From Gongronella butleri (Eukaryota; Mucoromycota; Mucoromycetes; Mucorales; Cunninghamellaceae): DNA of 64,000 nt. Location: positions 558,001 through 622,000 of the forward strand of contig JAIWZP010000010.1 of NCBI GenBank assembly GCA_025201375.1, in the 5' to 3' direction. The stretch's first letter is position 1, and each line of letters opens with the position of its first letter. The notes beneath the pieces were generated by a model, which ran no database searches, was not told the origin of the DNA, and worked only from the letters and a program-made list of their open reading frames with translations. The translations under genes and the position numbers were made by a program. Positions 37,790 to 48,647 of this stretch are shown here, piece by piece.

Positions 37790-39200
37790 GATTTTTTCCA
37801 TCTTTAAAAGACGTGTGAATTGCGCCACCAAAACCAAATTAAAAAAAAAAGTCCATGTGTGTTTCCAATTCGGTAAAAGATGATTGTGCGACGTGTCAAT
37901 TGAGCAAGGCCGAGCACCTACGTGCCACAAAAATGACGATTGCGGGGGAGCCGAGGGGAAAATCAGTTGAGCCACGTGAGCTTTTCCTTTTCTTTTTTCT
38001 TTTTTTTTTTTTTTGTCGCACCAGCGCATCAAAAACGGAGCCCTGGCCAGACCATATGACAATTATGGTGCCCGAGCTTCCCAGGCTCACTTTGAATCTA
38101 ACATGGCGCATGGATGGATTTAGCTTCTCAGAATAAATATGGTTTTTCCTTGGGGAAGTGCGTCTTGACAGGCTTTAGGTTTGCCCTTTTGATCTTTTGT
38201 CAGCCGCTATACATTTTACATTTTTTTAATTTCTACCTACAGCAAGAAAGAAGAGGTTTACGCACCATGTGGCCATCCGTGCCCGACGAAAAGGGACCAA
38301 TGCTCGCCTTTTTCTGGCGCGACGGAGAGAGAAACGCGTTGCAAGACGTTCCTTTTTGTTTTTTTAGGGTTCCTGCGGAGAATTGCACCATTTTTACGCA
38401 TATTCCTTGAGTGATCCTTCCAGGGCGGGAGAGGCAAAGTCGATGCGCTCATGGCCAAAAGTCGTAATTCATGAGAAGGTAGCGAAATCATTCATTTTCA
38501 AGGACAAATTGGTCCGTTTCCGTGCGAACAGACGCGCGCTCGTTTTTTCCAGACACCGGCCGGTTCCGGCACCGAATGGATGGCAACCATGCACGTGCCG
38601 CTATCTGTGATTTCAAACAAGTTGGTCAGGCAAATGTTAATTTCCACAGTTTTTGCGTTCATTCACAAAATATAGGTGAATCGTGGTGTTGTTACTTGGC
38701 GAACAGTCTATGAAAATCGATGTTGGCGTACGGCAGAGCACAACGGGTGCAGTGGCAGTGTGATTTTCACTGCCTCACCGAGCCATTGCCTGCAATATGA
38801 TACGTAAACAATCATGTTTATCAGATTAACGCTTCATCCGCGCGCACGACCCGTCCGACCCTTCGTGCAATAAAAAAATCTGGTCGACCAACGGTCGAGA
38901 AAATGCACTGAACGACGGAAGCGCAATTTTCTTCATCATTTTTGGTTGATTTTTATCGTATCATACCCAACCACGAGCAACGCAGCGCTTAATACATCTA
39001 GTTTTATCATATGTATCATAACCAAAGTGGACTGCAGCGCAGAAGGCAGAACATGACGCGCATCAGCCACCAGGGAATCATCATCACCAGCCACCAACTG
39101 ATGATCGCCTGCCTGCTTGCCACACTGTGCATTTTTAATACCGTATGATACAGTACTGATTTGGTGTATTACCTGCCAAAGAGCAAATCTTGAGATTTCT
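37790..39200. other. Gene-poor intergenic stretch
   Basis: No gene is supported. Occasional GTATCATA words (38957, 39013, 39145) resemble those at other gene-free sites. Confidence 0.4.
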
Positions 39201-39204
39201 AATT

Positions 39205-39790
39205 TGTTTTGCGAAAAAACTTGACACCACTGAAGAACTGTGTCTACCATCAACTGGTTCAAATTTGAGATCAGATGAGCGAGTTTCTGAGGAAGCACCA
39301 GTTTCATAGGCATAAACGAGGTACGATCAGCAGCATTTTGTCTCGTACGGCGGCAACAGCTGAGCGCCCCGGCACGTGAGTCACCTCAAATGTATTGGTG
39401 GTCAAACGCGGTAAAAGCGCTCGTGGTTTGGGGATATCGCTTCGATTTTTCGGCGAGTTAGCCTTGAGGGGTCGTTTTGATTCTGATTTGGCCCTAATTT
39501 TATGAAAAATGAATGTCCTCAGGACTGAGTGATCCGATCTCTGAAAAAACTTGACATCACCGACTTTTTGTGTTAAGCATCCTGTAGCTCAAATATAGAA
39601 CCCGATGAACAAGATCCGGAGGACACGCCCAGCAAAAAGGGGATAAGGGGTTGTCCATTTTGCAAGCGTACGCGACAGCAGCCCAACGTATCGACGTGCA
39701 AGTCACCTCAAATGAATCGGTGATCAAAGACGATAAAAGCGCTTGCATTTTGGAGTCATTTTATTGAGGTCTCGGCGAGTTGGTGTACAA
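39205..39790 (+). repeat. Diverged tandem duplication, unit about 330 bp (R4)
   Basis: 39210-39460 and 39541-39785 share ordered landmarks: 'gaaaaaacttgaca' then 'caccgac/caccact', 'gtgagtcacctcaaatg' versus 'gcaagtcacctcaaatga', 'ataaaagcgctTgc/taaaagcgctcg', and 'tcggcgagtt'. The period is about 330 bp. There is no coding capacity. Confidence 0.6.
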
Positions 39791-39977
39791 TGACTCTAAG
39801 TTGCATTTTCAATGTTGGTTTGGCAGACATGATGTTTGTTCGCCTCTGCCTGCCTGTCCATGTTCACAAATATGGGTTACTGCGAGCGCGAAAAAAAACC
39901 TGTCAGTATCTCGGCAAAGTGCCCGAGAAAATGTACAAAAGCATACCAAAAACAAAAATTTGGACGTTTTTTTTTAT

Positions 39978-40572
39978 TTATACGTGCAAAACGATTCGTC
40001 TTAGCAGCGTGACAATGAGATTGCCGCGGCAATCCATGTTGTACGTCGCTGCAATGGAGTGGATGCGCAGAAGCGGGACCAATGAGTACTCGTCCAAATT
40101 GTACTGCGCTTTTGACCACAGCTCGACACCTGCTGCAAAGCGATTTGGGTTGCTGTCATTGGCACTGGCATTTGGCTTGTAAAACCGGACCATGGCAAAA
40201 TAGTGGTGCTCGGTATTGTACTTGTGCCGGAAAATGCGAACGACGGCACCAAAACTGGCCTCTGGTTGGTTGCGCTGATCGTTGACAGCGAACACGCACA
40301 CAGAGCTGCCATTGCGGATGGTCTGGCCCAAAATTTGGACGGCAACGACAAATTGCGCTATTGCTTCAAAGGGCCGAGCATCTACTTGGCCGTCATACTT
40401 GCAAGTTTCATAATGATTTTTCAACAACAGCTCGTAGTCACTTGGCAATTTCGTGGCTTTGCGGCATTCGAATTGCGCGTGCACGTCCTTGGGCAGAGGC
40501 TCATTCCCTTGCACGACAGTCACTTCGAAAACTTGCTCCAAAAGCGGCTTGTAGTCAAAAGTGATGTCATTT
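39978..40572 (-). pseudogene. Transposon-associated domain ORF, partial
   Basis: An open frame running minus-strand from about 40572 (ITFDYKPLLEQVFEVTVVQG, no ATG) through an internal Met at 40541 to a stop at 39978. It encodes about 195 residues. Its second half has the pattern FGAVVRIFRHKYNTEHHYFA, then MVRFYKP and LVPLLRIHSIAATYNM. This style of conserved, transposon-linked domain recurs in fungal mobile elements, notably in Mucorales, as I remember it; the match is by pattern only. An upstream frame at about 40745-40860 (MFDSSPNLCVAVVIKTRDVP) cannot be joined in phase by any good splice. I treat it as a remnant, but a real spliced gene is possible. Confidence 0.4.
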
Positions 40573-40579
40573 GTGCAAG

Positions 40580-41700
40580 AGAAACTTTACAGTATGAACA
40601 AATATGATACAAAAGGAAATAAGTGGATGAGTGCATTGTTTGCAATTGCAAAAAAAGGCGACATGACACGTCAACTCACGTGTTTGACGCGCTTTTCAAG
40701 CCTTTGACGCGCTCTTCAAGCCTTTGAATTTTTTTGTTGTATCATACCTGAATGTGGGGGACACTTTGGACCTCGGAACACCATAGCCATTTCGTCTTCG
40801 TCCGGGACGTCCCTTGTCTTAATTACTACGGCAACGCAAAGGTTTGGAGACGAATCAAACATGATTTGCAGTCTCTCAGACTAAATTTGTAATGAGAAGT
40901 GCGAAAAAGATGAATTTCTCTACAAGGCGGCCTGGCCATCAACCACCGGTTGTTAATGATTATTTAAAGTCACAAACATACAGTAGGTGCCAAAATTGCT
41001 TTATCGTAGAGATGTCAAACTTTACTCATCAAGCAAAAAATCGTCTTTTTATATTGATGGGCTTTGACTCCTTTGTTGTTATATCATACGTACGATGAAT
41101 CTCGGATGCAACAATTTCTGAATCGCTTCTTTTGCATGCGTAAACCCCTTGTTTTTTTTTTAATTAAGGGCATCATGCATGCTGAAGATTTCGCGTTGCT
41201 CCTGATTATCTTGCACATTTATATTGAACACTTTCCTTTTTCAATGTACCCCACCCCCGGATTCAGTGATCATTACCTTTTGTTGGTACACGGGGTCACT
41301 GTTGTTCATACCTTTCAAGTCGTGATGTATGTCACTTTTGCCCTATTTTGCATTTAATCTATGCAATTGAGAAACAAAGATCTTCCCCGCGTCGACAAAA
41401 GAGATGAGGGGGCTTATGCATGCTGCGCCCCTGACTGCCAGTGCCATTGACGTCCAACATACCGTGGGCAGCATGTCCAAAGCGTCAAGTCGATTGAGAC
41501 TTGCCCTTTTGCAAGGGGCAAAGTTCATTTATTGAAGGGAATCCAATGTGAGCATGGGACGCATTGTCGTGCACGCATCCATATGCGTGCTTTAGAGCGG
41601 CACGATGGGCAAGGTTTTACAGAACAAATCTATTCTTTGTAGATTTTTTAATTTTTCATTTGTTGTAAAGCGATCAAGGATATAGAAAGAGGGTTAGAGG
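40580..41700. other. Intergenic, no supported gene
   Basis: There are short frames only. Two further TATCATA words lie at 40740 and 41085. Confidence 0.4.
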
Positions 41701-41706
41701 AATGGT

Positions 41707-44082
41707 CTACAAACGAGCATCCTTGGGGAAGCTCTTCATCGCCTGGCGGACACCAAGGTCGGCCATGATTTCCTCGCTGCCGCCGAGAATGGCGCTGAAC
41801 TTATAAGTGCGCTGCAGCATCTCGACGTAGCGGCCCATGCCGGTCTTGGTGATGGCACGGCCACCAAAGATTTGCACGGCGTCGTCAGCCACGGTGTGCA
41901 GCATGCGGGTCGACTGGTACTTGGCGAGCGCAATGGGACCAGCAAGCTTGACAGCCTGCTCGGCATAGTTCATGTGGTTCATCTGGTACGTCAGGTTCTC
42001 CAACCAGTTGTGGAACGACTCGACTTGCGAAATCTACAGCGCGCGCCAAAAAAAAAAAAAAAATCAGGGATCTGACGCGTGTTTTTTTTTCTTTTTTTTT
42101 TTCTTTTTTTTCTTTTTTCTTTTTTACCATGTTGGCCAGCTTGTTGCGGATGACGGGCTGGTCAATGAGGCGCTTGCCAAAGACCTTGCGCTGGTTGGCC
42201 CACTTGAAGCACTCCTCGACAGCAATGCGACCAGCAGCGCTGGCACCCATCAACATGACAAGACGCTCGTGGTTGAAATTGGCTAAAAGAATTAAAAAAA
42301 AAAAGGTAAATGACGCGTCAATTCAGCGTGAGACGAGCTTTTGCGGCGCATTGGACTTACACAGGACAACCTTGAAGCCCTCGTTCTCGACGCCAAGCAA
42401 GTTCTCAATGGGAACCTTGACATTTTCGTAAAACACAAGCGAGGTACCAGCAGAGGGCGAGTACGACGTGCGGATGGGCTTGGTCTCGACACCTTCGCCA
42501 TTGGGAATCAACAGCATGGACAGACCCTTGTCGGTGCGCACGGCGGTCGAGAAGTAGTCGGCATAGCTAAGAAATAAGCAGAAAAAAGAGGAGAAATGAG
42601 GACGAGAAATGGCATTGGAAACTCTTTAAAGGCTTACCGGCCGCTGGTGATCCACTTCTTGACACCGTTGACAATGTAGTGGCTGCCGTCCGCGGACAGC
42701 TTGGCCGTGGTGCGGATGCGCGCGACATCCGAGCCGGCATAGGGCTCCGTGATGGCCAAACAGATGCGCTTGCGGCCAAGGAGCACTTCGGGAGCGACCT
42801 GGAATAAAAAAAAATAGTCGCGACGCGGTGTGAGAAGCCCGTTCAAATTTGAAATGGCGCAAAAAGCGTGTCGCGTCATACCTTTTCACGAATATGGGGC
42901 TTGGCAAAGTTAAGCACGGTGGGGATCGCAATGACGAAGCCGCCAATGACACCATCGTCAACACCACGGGGCACAACACGCGCAAACTCCTCACTAAAAA
43001 ACAAAAGAGAAAAAACACGAGTGAGATGACAAATTGGCCACTTGCGCCATTGAATTCATGTTGGGACATACTGGACAATCATCTCGCTGTGCAAAGAAAG
43101 AAAAAAAATGATGGATGTTAGTGTCATGCCAATAGACAAAAAGGGGCGGAGTCGCGCTTGTGATGCGTGTTTTTTTGTTTTCTTACTGGAAGTAGTCGAA
43201 TTCCTCGGGCTTGACGCCGGCGGGGATGTTGATACCCTTGAGATGGGGACCGGGGCCGACGTTGCAGGCAAGGAGACCAGTCTCACCGAGCTTCTGCATC
43301 AGCTCATCGGAAGGCTTGCCGTCCGTCTGCTCCAATTCTCTGAATTCTTCAGCCAATTCTTGCAAGATCTTGCGCACCTCAGTACGGAATTTGTGATGCG
43401 ACTCCCTGTTTTGGAAGGAAGGTTGGACAAAACAGAGAAAAAAAAAAAAGCGTCAGGTGGTCATCTCATTTTCAAATTTCACATGTCAAACAAACAAAAC
43501 ATGCATCGCTCTTTCTTTTTTTTTTCTCCACACCCAATTGCCCCGCATTTTCATCGTTGCTTACTTGTAGTAGGGGGACTTGTAGCCTTGGAACGCGCTA
43601 TGAGAGAGGGAAAAAAGCCATTGATGGCCATAGTCAGCACCAAGTTACCTTGAATACACTCGATGTGTGTCCTTTCCCCTCAATTTTACCTGGGTTCAGC
43701 ATAAGGCACCTCGCTCAGCTCGCCAGCCTCAGGAATGCGGATCTGGGCCTCCTCGCCAGCGATGGTGCCGATCTTGAAGCGCTTGTACTTGACCAAGACC
43801 TCTTGGCGATGCAGACCATAAAAGGCATCGGTCGCATCCTTGCCAGCAAGCTCCAGGATGGGGAACGCGCCACCAGGGTGCATGTCAACGAAGCGGCTCA
43901 TATCATAGCTGTGGAAAAAAAAAAAAAAAGGGAAATGAGCTTCCGAGGATTGCATTTTGTCGTGTCAACCCAGAAACATGGGAAATTATAAGTGGAACTT
44001 ACACAGCAGCGTCAATGATGATCCACAGATCATTCTCCGAGGCGTGCTTGGCGACTTCTTCGCGGCTGAAGGTTTTGGACAT
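41707..44082 (-). CDS. Cytochrome b5-acyl-CoA dehydrogenase fusion
   Basis: Ten exons, complement(41707-42033, 42128-42282, 42361-42566, 42638-42798, 42882-42993, 43072-43086, 43187-43405, 43565-43597, 43690-43908, 44003-44082), 508 residues. Residues 1-75 form a cytochrome b5 haem domain with the axial-ligand motif [20 protein letters not shown]. An ACAD domain follows: substrate and FAD motifs [20 protein letters not shown] and GVKKWITSG, then the Arg/Glu-bearing end [20 protein letters not shown] with [10 protein letters not shown], which holds the Glu expected to act as catalytic base. It should oxidise an acyl-CoA, passing electrons to its own haem or to ETF. No signal or targeting peptide is visible, so a cytosolic or peroxisomal site is possible. 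This fusion is known in fungi. Exon 5 is only 15 nt. Confidence 0.93.
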
Positions 44083-44089
44083 AGTGCAA

Positions 44090-45970
44090 GAGTAGGGGGA
44101 TAAAAAAAAGAGAAGGGAGGGTGAAAGAAAAAGGGAAAAAGGGTGGGAATGGCCATCAAAATCGCTTATAAAAAAGGGCGGATTGCATTGAGCGGTGTTT
44201 TGTGCGAAAGGCGCTGACAAAGGCGATCACGCCCTATGTTCATTGGCCCAATGAAAAGGCTTGCTTTATGTGCGGGGCAGCAATGTTGAAAGGAAAAGGG
44301 GCTATATTTTCATTGTTCTCAACTTTCTCAAAGAAAAAGACACGCCCTGCCCATTTTCCTTGATCAAAATGCAAGGTGCCAATTGTCAAAATCGTACCTT
44401 GAGCATGTCTGGTTCCCATCTGCCTCTGCGCAACCAAGATTTAGCCAAAGTTTTTTTTTTTTTTTTTTTGCTCGTCTGCCCTTCCCCCCTTGTCTTTGTG
44501 CCACACGCGCCCAATGCTAATTTCAGACTGGTCACACGCCAATTGCATTCGTTCCTTGGTCATTGTTGGATGATTCATTTTCCTTGTGACGGCACATTTT
44601 GCCCAACAATTGAAAACATGCGCGTCGCGTATGGTTGCGTGACGCGTCTTTAAGAAAAAAAGTTGGGTGCTTAGCCAAGTGTGATACGGTGCAGACCAAT
44701 TGGCTCTCGTATACCACATATTGGCCTTGACACGGGTCCACGAAAGCGTGTCTGCTTAAGCATTGGCACTTTTTTTTTTTGTTGTTGGCAATTTTGCTTC
44801 TCGTTTATTTAGGCGAGGACGCACATATCGGAAATGCTTACCTTGCTCCTCAATGTATCTATCCGCGTCATGCAAGCGCCTTGAACACGCGCGTTGTAAG
44901 AGGCAAGCTGGATTGCAGCCGGAAAAAGCAAACTTCGTCCATTTTAAACCCCCTTCCCACGCGCACATAGGTCCAAGAGCGTAGTCATGACAACCCGCTC
45001 ATGCTGCGAAGGTTTTTGTCATCAAAAGACCATAACGGAACCGCCAGCGTTGCTGAAAAATAGTGATTTCAAGAGTAATACAGTATGCGTTTTTCATGCT
45101 TTGTTCTCGGTTGCCGGCTAGAGCTTTGAATGCACCTTTGTCTTTCAAAAGCTCTGCTTGCTGAAATAAAAAGCTCAAAAGCGACATTGGCCTTGTGCAC
45201 CTAGGACACCGCGGCGCGTTGCAATGCTGGGGAATAAAATCATGTTTCGTGTTCTCTGGCGTGACATTTACAGTCAGGCTGAGATGACCACGCGCCTCCG
45301 GCTGAGCGTCACCATCCAGTAAACCCTTTTTGCAATGTCGGCAGGTGCGCACTTCGGTCGCGAGGTGCTTTTTTGTCGCTCTGGTTGTATAAAATTCGGG
45401 ATTCACGCTCCCATATGGCTGCATGATACATTTGTGGCCAGGCCTTTACGCCTCAATGATGCAGTTGGAGCGACGTTACGAAAAGAATCCTTTTTGGCTC
45501 TCGACTAATTATAGCGGATGATGACTTATCTTTTTTAAAAAAAAAACCACTTTGGTGCACAAGCACGCGTCCAATTGATTTTTGCTGCCACAAAAACATG
45601 ACCACCCGAGACAGTTGCGAGTCGCGGTTGTCGGTGAGGCGTCTGGCGTCGCGCGGTGCCATTAAAAAAAAACACGCCCATATAAAATCGAAAAAAAAAA
45701 ACGAAAACAAAAAACGAAAACGCCACCACGCCAACATCTGGCAGCCTTGGGAACCGCGTGTCAGGTGATGTGTCTGTGTGCAGTGCAAGGTTGAGGGTAC
45801 ACAAGGAGGGCCCTGTCAACATTGAGGCAAAGGGGATGACAAAAGAACAATAAAAGCAAATCACTTTTATTTCAATGGATGAAATCGAGCCAAAAGCAAT
45901 GTGAATAGGGCAAATCTAAGAGCCTTTTGGGGTAAAGGTTGTATTTTGGAGAAGATGGTCGTCTAGATCA
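44090..45970. other. Intergenic between ACAD and COX7A-like genes
   Basis: No gene is firmly supported. A minus-strand frame at 44999-45424 (141 codons) has cysteine pairs CRHC and CPRC that could form a zinc site, but it has no recognisable family or splice context and is left as doubtful. Confidence 0.35.
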
Positions 45971-45975
45971 AATGC

Positions 45976-46390
45976 TTATTTGGCATCCTATAGCGAGAGA
46001 GCATCGTGAGTATCACAAAAACAGAATAAAATAAAAAAAAAAGAGGTGACAAAAAAAGTTCTACTTACACGAACCATGCGGGAGGCACCGTGGAGCGAGC
46101 CAATGAGGCCGACACCGAGGATGAGGGCGGTGCCTACGAGGGGAAAATGCGTTAATGGCTTGTTTTTCGAGGTGAATGCGTCTTTTTACTGCTTACCGTA
46201 GACGAACAAGCGATCACGGGGACCACGCAAGAACAAGGGAGTTTGCGAGGGAGCCTGTCAAGGGAAAAAATACAAGAAAAAAAGAGACAATATATAAGTG
46301 TCAAGCGAGATCGAGGTGTTTGGTGGTATTTCGTACTTGGAAGAAGCGCTGTTGGGCAAGAATGCGGTTGGGACGGTTGACGAGAGACAT
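45976..46390 (-). CDS. Small mitochondrial protein, COX7A-like
   Basis: Four exons, complement(45976-45987, 46069-46133, 46197-46254, 46337-46390), 62 residues. The sequence starts MSLVNRPNRILAQQRFFQ, then PLFLRGPRDRLFVYG, a single transmembrane helix (TALILGVGLIGSLHGASRMV) and a short end RDAK. A basic N-terminus, the 'P-x-Y/F-L-R/K-G-x-x-D' turn and one C-proximal TM helix match the layout of cytochrome c oxidase subunit 7A, an accessory inner-membrane subunit of complex IV. The family call rests on this pattern alone. The last exon is 12 nt (three codons plus stop). The gene is divergent from a mitochondrial J-protein, with 248 bp between starts. Confidence 0.6.
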
Positions 46391-46638
46391 ATTGCCTAGG
46401 TTGATAAGAAAGAGAAGGAAAAACAACAGGCGGATAGGACGGGGGTCAGCATGAAATGGAAAAAAAATTGGAGATCAGCATTTTCGGTCCCCGGCACTCG
46501 ACCAACGCACGTCACGGCTTTGCCCGCACCGAAAGCCATTGAGCTCCGCCAGCCTACTGGACGAAAAAAAAAAAAAAAAATGCGCCGATCGACAGGAAAA
46601 AAGGGCGTCGCGCTCCTTGTTTCTCCAATTTTCTTGCC
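46391..46638. promoter_or_regulatory. Bidirectional promoter of two mitochondrial genes
   Basis: 248 bp lie between the start codons of the COX7A-like gene (-) and the J-protein gene (+). No other gene fits here. Shared regulation is inferred from spacing and from both products being probably mitochondrial. Confidence 0.45.
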
Positions 46639-48429
46639 ATGTTCAAGATTTTGTGGCCCTGTGGGCGCCGACGATGGCCATTGGCTGCATCTAGGCGTCT
46701 GTATGCCACAAAAGGGGGTCCGCCCAAGGATAAGCTCAAGGCTGTGCCTTTTACACAACACATCAAAGCCGCCGAGACTGTAAATGAAGAAAAAAAGGGC
46801 TGGCTTTATTTTTTTAACTGACGACCACGACCCAATTGGGGCCAGAATCGCTAGGTGTTCACGGATTACCATGGGCAAGGCTTCTTTTCTATGAAGGTGT
46901 CAAGCATTGGCACGCCAAAGGAGGTGTTTTTGCCTTTTTGGGTCGTTTCATGCCGCGTGCAGGCACATCTTGTCCAAGCGCAAGTTGTGCGTGAATGAAA
47001 AAAAAGTCCAATGGGCCTCAATGGGCCCCAATTGCCCCCCATTGACCTCTTTTTTTTTGTTTTTCTTCCAGGGCCGCAATACCATTCGTCATAAATACAA
47101 TCCTGCCACGAAGCGCACCGAGTCATATTGGGATACCGAGGCAAGGTGAGATGAGCGCCGTATGTGCGTCGATGGCTGATTTTCTATTTTTTTGCTGCTG
47201 CAGTGGTATTGGGTGCATGAAAAGTACGAATTTGAGCGCGTATACTCGCCATCGCAGCACCCAGACTTGCAGATTTATGGTAGCCATCGATATCGACGCG
47301 GGCTTGTGAATGGGATTCGCACGGGCCAGGCGCTCCGTGACGCGACGGTGTTCACGCCAGAGATGATGGATCGTCCATCATACTCGGACGCGTCGGCGCG
47401 CGCGATTCAGCGACAAATTGACGCGTTTGAGATGTACCCGACGACGGCGCTCCGGATGGCGCGTGAATTCATCCAGGCGAACGAGGAAAAGGCCATGGAC
47501 GCGTTTCTGTGTGATCAGCATCATGGCGACAAGACGCGGCTGCTGGATGTGCGCGTGTCTCTGAGCGATATCCGCGTCTCGCCCGTGTATTACCCTGCTT
47601 TCATCTTTACCGTGCCCTATCTCGGCCGCCATCTCCGCACCTTTGTCAATGGCCATGATCTCAGCGTCGGCGGCATCCGCATCTACGATTGGCGCCGCGT
47701 CGCTCTCGCATCGGCCACAGGCATGGCTGCCCTCATGGCCGTCCAAGGTGGCATTGGCTGGGGCGGTATTAGTGGCTCCTACTGGGTAAACGAAGAAAAA
47801 TAGAAGAAAAAGGGGGACAAAAAAAGAACTGAGGAACTTGATTTTTTTTTTTCATTTTTTTATTTTTCGTCGTTTTAGGTGGGTATTGTGCTGCCAAGTC
47901 TTGCATCGTCATTGCTTGCCATGTATTACCCATTGCTGTCGCTGCGTGTGCGGGACTGGCTGCGTCAGAGAGAGTTGGCAAAGCAAGAACAAGATGCCAA
48001 GACGTGGGAAACATCATGGACAGCTGATTATGACGAGGATGACCGAAGATGGCAATCGCGCGTGAGCGGATCAAGCTATGCGGCGCAGACCAATCGCGAT
48101 CCCAAGGGCTACTATGCCACGCTGGGGGTTGCGCCGGGCGCGTCGAAGGCTGAGATTCAGAGCGCATTCCGGGGTCTCGCGTTTAGTCGCCATCCGGATA
48201 GATACACCGACCCCAAGGAAAAAGAAAAAGCTACGCGCGATTTCCAGGTCATCTCCAATGCCTACAGTGTGCTTCGAGACGGTAAGAATTTCGGCCTCAA
48301 TGACTTGCCAAATCGTGCAAAATGGCCATTTGACCCCCATTTGACCGTTTTTTTATTTCTTTTTGACTTTTTTTTTATTTTTGGGCAGCTGGGAAGCGTC
48401 AAAAGTACGATGAGACTGGGCAGGGTTGA
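46639..48429 (+). CDS. Mitochondrial membrane J-protein with C-terminal J domain
   Basis: Five exons: 46639-46779, 47072-47140, 47204-47785, 47879-48281, 48389-48429, giving 411 residues. The N-terminus MFKILWPCGRRRWPLAASRR is a typical mitochondrial presequence. Two hydrophobic segments follow (LASATGMAALMAVQGGIGW and GIVLPSLASSLLAMYYPLL, about 245-285). The J domain is at the C-terminus (about 338-405): GYYATLGVAPGASKAEIQSA, an intact HPD tripeptide near residue 367, and a terminal RDAGKRQKYDETGQG. It should therefore stimulate an Hsp70, probably at or in the inner membrane. The domain order (membrane part first, J last) differs from Pam18 and type I/II J-proteins. Intron 2 fits in frame only as GC-AG (GAG|GCAAGG). 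Confidence 0.85.
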
Positions 48430-48647
48430 TTGACCGAATTAGGGCCGATGATGAAAATCAATAAAATTGGACAACTTTTCCCGGTCGACGATTTTTTTTT
48501 TTTTTGTTCAACCACGGCGCGACAGGCCGAATGCCCGTGTTACACGGGGCCAATCAGGGATCGCATAAAAGGAAGGGGGGGTGTCTTGATAGATCGCCTT
48601 TTTTTTTTTCTTTTTTTTTTTTTCTTCCTCCAATTCCTCTTATTGCT

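Noticed and set aside
44999..45424. Cys-pair frame that might be a zinc protein
   Set aside because: It is a single frame with no recognisable family, splice context or promoter, and cysteine pairs alone are weak evidence.
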